Shown: positions 60,836 to 64,000 of the stretch, in pieces | Layout: every line of letters begins with the position of its first letter | How positions within the stretch are numbered: position 1 is the stretch's first letter | Assembly: GCA_963676095.1 (NCBI GenBank) | Contig: OY781040.1 | Span: 124,001-188,000, forward strand | DNA from: G963676095 sp963676095 | GTDB lineage: Bacteria; Bacteroidota; Bacteroidia; Bacteroidales; Prolixibacteraceae | DNA length: 64,000 bases | Direction: 5' to 3' | Made by a program: the position numbers and the translations under genes | Notes under the pieces: model-generated | Told to the model about the DNA's origin: nothing | Seen by the model: the letters and a program-made list of their open reading frames with translations, nothing else | Database searches by the model: none

Positions 60836-63103
60836 TTATTCTATTGGCAATGGCAGCCGTATCAATATTAAAGTCCCTTTAAAAATCTCACTCTGAATAT
60901 CAATCGTCCCTTTCATTTCCTTTATAATCCCGAACGAAATGGCAAGTCCCATTCCTGTCCCTTTTCCCACCTCCTTCGTTGAATAGAACGGAAGCATCAC
61001 ATTTCCGATATCCTCTTTCTTAATTCCAATCCCATTATCGTTAACCTCAACATTGACCGTCTGACCGGAGAGATATGAGCGCAATTTAATCTCCTTATTG
61101 AAACTTCCCTGCTTTTCTTTTTCCTCCAAGGCATCCTTGGCATTAATCAACAGGTTCATGATAACCTGCTCGAAACGATAGGTATTTCCTGAAATTGCCG
61201 GCAACTCATTACTTAAGTCAGTAATCAATTCAATTCCCCGGTGACTGCACTGTGCTGAAATCATAGATAAGGCATTTTTGATACTCTCGTTGATATCAAA
61301 AGCGGTTGGGATATAATCATCATGATCTCTTGAAAATGCACGGATATGATCAATTATTTTACTGATCCGGTATATATTCTCAAAAATCTTATTGATCTTC
61401 TCAATTAAATAATGATCTCTATCCTGCGGTATCTGAGATATTTTCATCAGCATATTTTCGAGGCTCATCGAGATGGTATTAAGAGGTTGATTTATTTCAT
61501 GGGCAATTCCCGTCGCCATTTCTCCCAGTCCAGCCATTCTTTCGGTATGAATCATTTGTTTCTCTATTTCCTTTCGCTGGGAAATGTCTCTGATAATTGC
61601 CATAAATGACCGGGGCATACCATTGTTCTCCTGAATAAGGGTTGTGCTTACTTCACCGATAAAATTCTCTCCATTTATTTTTGTAAGGATAAATTCAATA
61701 TCCTGCTCCAGCCCCTCTGAAATAGTTTTCTCAATAACGCTTTTTACCTTTTTATATGATTCCTTGTTGAGAAAACGAAGAAAATGCTTTCCAACCAAAT
61801 CCTGTTTATTTTCAGTACCAAAGATTTCAAGTGCAATCCCTGACACTTCGATAATATGACCGGCAAGATCAATAATCAAGATACCTTCAGGCGAAGCGTC
61901 AAGCAAGGTCCTGTACATATTTTCGGATTCAATCAGTGCTTCTTCGGTCAATTTTCTTCTGGTAATGTCAATAACAAATCCCTGGAGCATAATCTCTCCC
62001 TGATACCTGATCCGGTCTGTAGAAATTTGGAACCAACATCCAGAACCATCCTTCCGATGCCCTTTGTATTCTTTCAACGGGTTTCGAGATTCTTGCCCCG
62101 CGTAATAATTTGAACGATATTTCTCCTGATCAAAAAAATCTCCGCCCAGAAGGAATGATAATTGCTCGCATGAAAGCTTTTCAAGTTCATCTATTGTATA
62201 ACCGGACATCCTGGCAAACGAGTTATTGGCAAAAACAATTTTGGAATCCTTTACAACAATAATCCCTTGGAGTGACTGTTCAACTATGGTCCGGTAATTT
62301 TGTTCCGATTCCAGTAAGGCAGCTTCTGTATATTTTAAGTCACTGACATCCTGAAAAATTTCCAGAATCATAGTATCCCCACGATAGTTAATTAACTTCG
62401 CATTCTTTAATATTGGTTTCTCTGTCCCGTCTTCACATTTCACAAGGGTATCCATCCCTTTGAATTCATTCATATGTCCCTCCCATATCGGACAGTTTTT
62501 TGATTCTGAACCTTTAGGACAAATCCGGTCACATAAATATCCGATCAATTCATCCTTTCGGAACCCGGTAATCTTGCAGGCCGCTTCATTTACATCCTTA
62601 ATAATATAATTTCTATCAATAAGTACAATCCCGCCGGCTATGTTTTCATAAATTGCTGTTAACCGGTCAGATGATTCCTCCAGCTTTTTTTTACTTTCGA
62701 GAATAAAAATTTTTTGCCGGTCCAATTCCAGAAAAGTTCTGATTTTACTTAAAAGGATAAATGGGATCACCGGCTTTATCAAATAATCTACAGCCCCGGC
62801 CCCATATCCTTCAAGAAGATGAAATTGGTCAGAATAATAAGCGGTAAGAAAGATAATCGGAACCAATTCCCTTTCCGAATCCTGCCGGATCCGTTTTACA
62901 AGCTCGATGCCATTCATTCCTGGCATCTGTATATCGACCAATGCAAGGGCCAAATCAATTCCCTTGATCTTGTTTAGCGCTTCTACTGCTGAATTTGTCT
63001 CTATTATATTTATTCTCTCATCTTTAAGAATGGTTTTCAGCAGATTCAAATCCATTGGATTATCATCAACTATAAGTACATTACTTCTTCCAGAAATATC
63101 CAT
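60836..63103 (-). CDS. REC-PAS-PAS-PAS sensor histidine kinase
   Basis: 755 aa with no membrane segment, so cytoplasmic. There is an N-terminal receiver (Asp in LALVDIQMPGMNG, about 57), three PAS domains (about 145-265, 275-395, 400-520), an H-box with phospho-His in GIAHEINQPLNTI, N-box NLLINAKDAL, G1 DNGIGI and G2 GKGTGMGLAIS. PAS1 contains a Cys cluster (CDRICPKG...NCPI) that could sense redox or bind a metal. Next to an orphan sigma54 regulator it is the obvious partner; the signal controlling buoyancy is unknown. Confidence 0.92.
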   Translation of the reverse strand: MDISGRSNVLIVDDNPMDLNLLKTILKDERINIIETNSAVEALNKIKGIDLALALVDIQMPGMNGIELVKRIRQDSERELVPIIFLTAYYSDQFHLLEGYGAGAVDYLIKPVIPFILLSKIRTFLELDRQKIFILESKKKLEESSDRLTAIYENIAGGIVLIDRNYIIKDVNEAACKITGFRKDELIGYLCDRICPKGSESKNCPIWEGHMNEFKGMDTLVKCEDGTEKPILKNAKLINYRGDTMILEIFQDVSDLKYTEAALLESEQNYRTIVEQSLQGIIVVKDSKIVFANNSFARMSGYTIDELEKLSCEQLSFLLGGDFFDQEKYRSNYYAGQESRNPLKEYKGHRKDGSGCWFQISTDRIRYQGEIMLQGFVIDITRRKLTEEALIESENMYRTLLDASPEGILIIDLAGHIIEVSGIALEIFGTENKQDLVGKHFLRFLNKESYKKVKSVIEKTISEGLEQDIEFILTKINGENFIGEVSTTLIQENNGMPRSFMAIIRDISQRKEIEKQMIHTERMAGLGEMATGIAHEINQPLNTISMSLENMLMKISQIPQDRDHYLIEKINKIFENIYRISKIIDHIRAFSRDHDDYIPTAFDINESIKNALSMISAQCSHRGIELITDLSNELPAISGNTYRFEQVIMNLLINAKDALEEKEKQGSFNKEIKLRSYLSGQTVNVEVNDNGIGIKKEDIGNVMLPFYSTKEVGKGTGMGLAISFGIIKEMKGTIDIQSEIFKGTLILIRLPLPIE

Positions 63104-63492
63104 ATTCTCCTTTTGCCTCCTAAATGTAACGAAATATTATTCCCACGCTGTAGTATATATAAAAATTATTTAATTATCTCTGTTTTAGATCATTTATAAC
63201 GAAAAGATTAACAGTATTTGTATAATTCGAAAAAAAAATTCTTTAATATGAACTGAGGAACTGTTGTATTTGGGATCTTCCGGTAGAAAATGTACAATTC
63301 ATTAAATCTTTATTATCAGACTTATAAAATACGTAGCAGTGGAGGTAGAACGGAATTAAAGAACTCAGCCGACAATTTGCAACGACTCTTCAATTTTGCC
63401 AAGTAAAAATTAAAAAGGGGGAATATTTTACTAAGAAAAGGCTAACCAATGGCATTTATCCACCTTCCCAGTCGGGAACATGCAAAATTGCC
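63104..63492. other. Gene-free stretch
   Basis: Upstream region of the kinase gene and downstream region of the next gene. No structure or ORF that I can support. Confidence 0.4.
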
Positions 63493-64000
63493 CTATTCCC
63501 TGTTCCAGTAAAACCTATTTAAAATTGATCCATCATTCGCCTCTTTCGAAAGCGACTCAATCGTGTTTTTAGGTACATCATAAACATCAAGTAGAATCAA
63601 GCCATCCAGACAGTTGTTAAACTTCGGATCTACGTTGAATCCTATTATTTTGGCATTCAGCTTAATATATTTTTTTAATAAAACCGGCAATCCCGTGTTT
63701 AACTCGTCGACATCTCCAATAAAACGATCAAGCATATTGATATCGTCCATATTTTCCATAATCACGTTAATATTCGGATCCTGGCTTTTGAATTTAAAGG
63801 TGTTCCTGGGAGCGATCAGACGGGCCATGTTCCAGTCAAAATGATGTGACATGATGAACTTGATGATCATTTCCTTGGAAATCGAGGAATAGTTGTTGCT
63901 AATACTGACGGGCCCCATCAAATAACGATATTCGGGATTTTTCAATAAAAAATAAAGGATCCCCTTCCACAACAGGAACAGGGACATTGGCTGCCGTTGG
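63493..64000 (-). CDS. Hemolysin/acyltransferase-type protein, C-terminal part
   Basis: The frame continues past the window edge (QRQP precedes the first Met), so only the last ~169 residues are seen. LFLLWKGILYFLLKNPEYRYLMGPVSIS and LPVLLKKYIKLNAKIIGFNVDPKF match the GNAT-like hemolysin/ornithine-lipid-type N-acyltransferase module found in Bacteroidota lysophospholipid acyltransferases. It probably acts in membrane-lipid or ornithine/glycine-lipid synthesis. No link to the gas-vesicle genes is evident. Confidence 0.65.
   Translation of the reverse strand, partial: QRQPMSLFLLWKGILYFLLKNPEYRYLMGPVSISNNYSSISKEMIIKFIMSHHFDWNMARLIAPRNTFKFKSQDPNINVIMENMDDINMLDRFIGDVDELNTGLPVLLKKYIKLNAKIIGFNVDPKFNNCLDGLILLDVYDVPKNTIESLSKEANDGSILNRFYWNRE

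Noticed and set aside
1..64000. rRNA or tRNA genes
   Set aside because: No cloverleaf or rRNA-like sequence was recognised by eye on either strand.

Overview
The window looks like a Bacteroidota chromosome, most plausibly from the Bacteroidales/Marinilabiliales side. The evidence is a SusC/SusD pair with typical companion lipoproteins, FtsX-type permeases of the Bacteroidota kind, and AT-rich genes with few Shine-Dalgarno sequences. No 16S rRNA or other phylogenetic marker is present, so the assignment stops there.

Region 1 (1-23.8 kb) is an AT-rich accessory region that I read as a decayed chromosomal-integron-like cassette array. Almost all of its genes lie on the minus strand as isolated one- or two-gene units: a TIR-STAND NTPase likely to be anti-phage, an FtsX permease, a small XRE regulator, exported or membrane proteins of unknown function, and an AlbA_2 ATP-binding regulator. 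Between them are long imperfect inverted repeats with GTTATG core sites that look like attC. Two near-identical group IIC introns sit antisense in two of these sites, and an ORF-less group II intron of another class sits in a third. Three in-frame copies of the last ~55 codons of a tyrosine recombinase (LLGH...IYT.V...SPLD) recur, two of them joined to a 1.2-1.4 kb repeat built from successive arrays with a 22-bp period. The IIC introns carry seven copies of a short hairpin element (core TGTCCGGTGGACA). Its stem varies with compensation, and its position differs between otherwise almost identical introns. One insertion falls in the tip of catalytic domain V.

Region 2 (24.1-32.3 kb) is noticeably GC-richer and holds a SusC/SusD outer-membrane uptake pair followed by two surface lipoproteins. 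No glycoside hydrolase or regulator is in view.

Region 3 (32.8-41.9 kb) is a minus-strand 2-aminoethylphosphonate catabolism operon. It encodes PhnX, an OPA-family transporter, PhnW, an alkaline-phosphatase-superfamily lipoprotein and two class III PLP enzymes, one probably PbfA. A putative regulator is transcribed divergently.

Region 4 (42.0-58.1 kb) is a large minus-strand gas-vesicle cluster that reads gvpA, two coiled-coil genes, gvpN, gvpO, a GvpA/J-zinc-ribbon protein, gvpK, a GvpF/L with an N-terminal extension, a GvpA-GRAM-GRAM-zinc-ribbon fusion, an Hsp20-like protein, a GRAM-like protein, gvpH, an ArsA/Get3-like ATPase, a CDC48-type AAA+ ATPase, a GvpF/L-DnaJ fusion, two more gvpF/L genes, gvpG, a second gvpO and a last gvpL. 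The load of chaperone functions and fused GvpA-family proteins is unusual.

Region 5 (58.2-64 kb) carries a sigma54-dependent NtrC-type regulator and a REC-PAS3-histidine kinase upstream of gvpA. A near-consensus -24/-12 promoter precedes gvpA, so this pair probably controls gas-vesicle expression. A partial acyltransferase-type gene ends the window.
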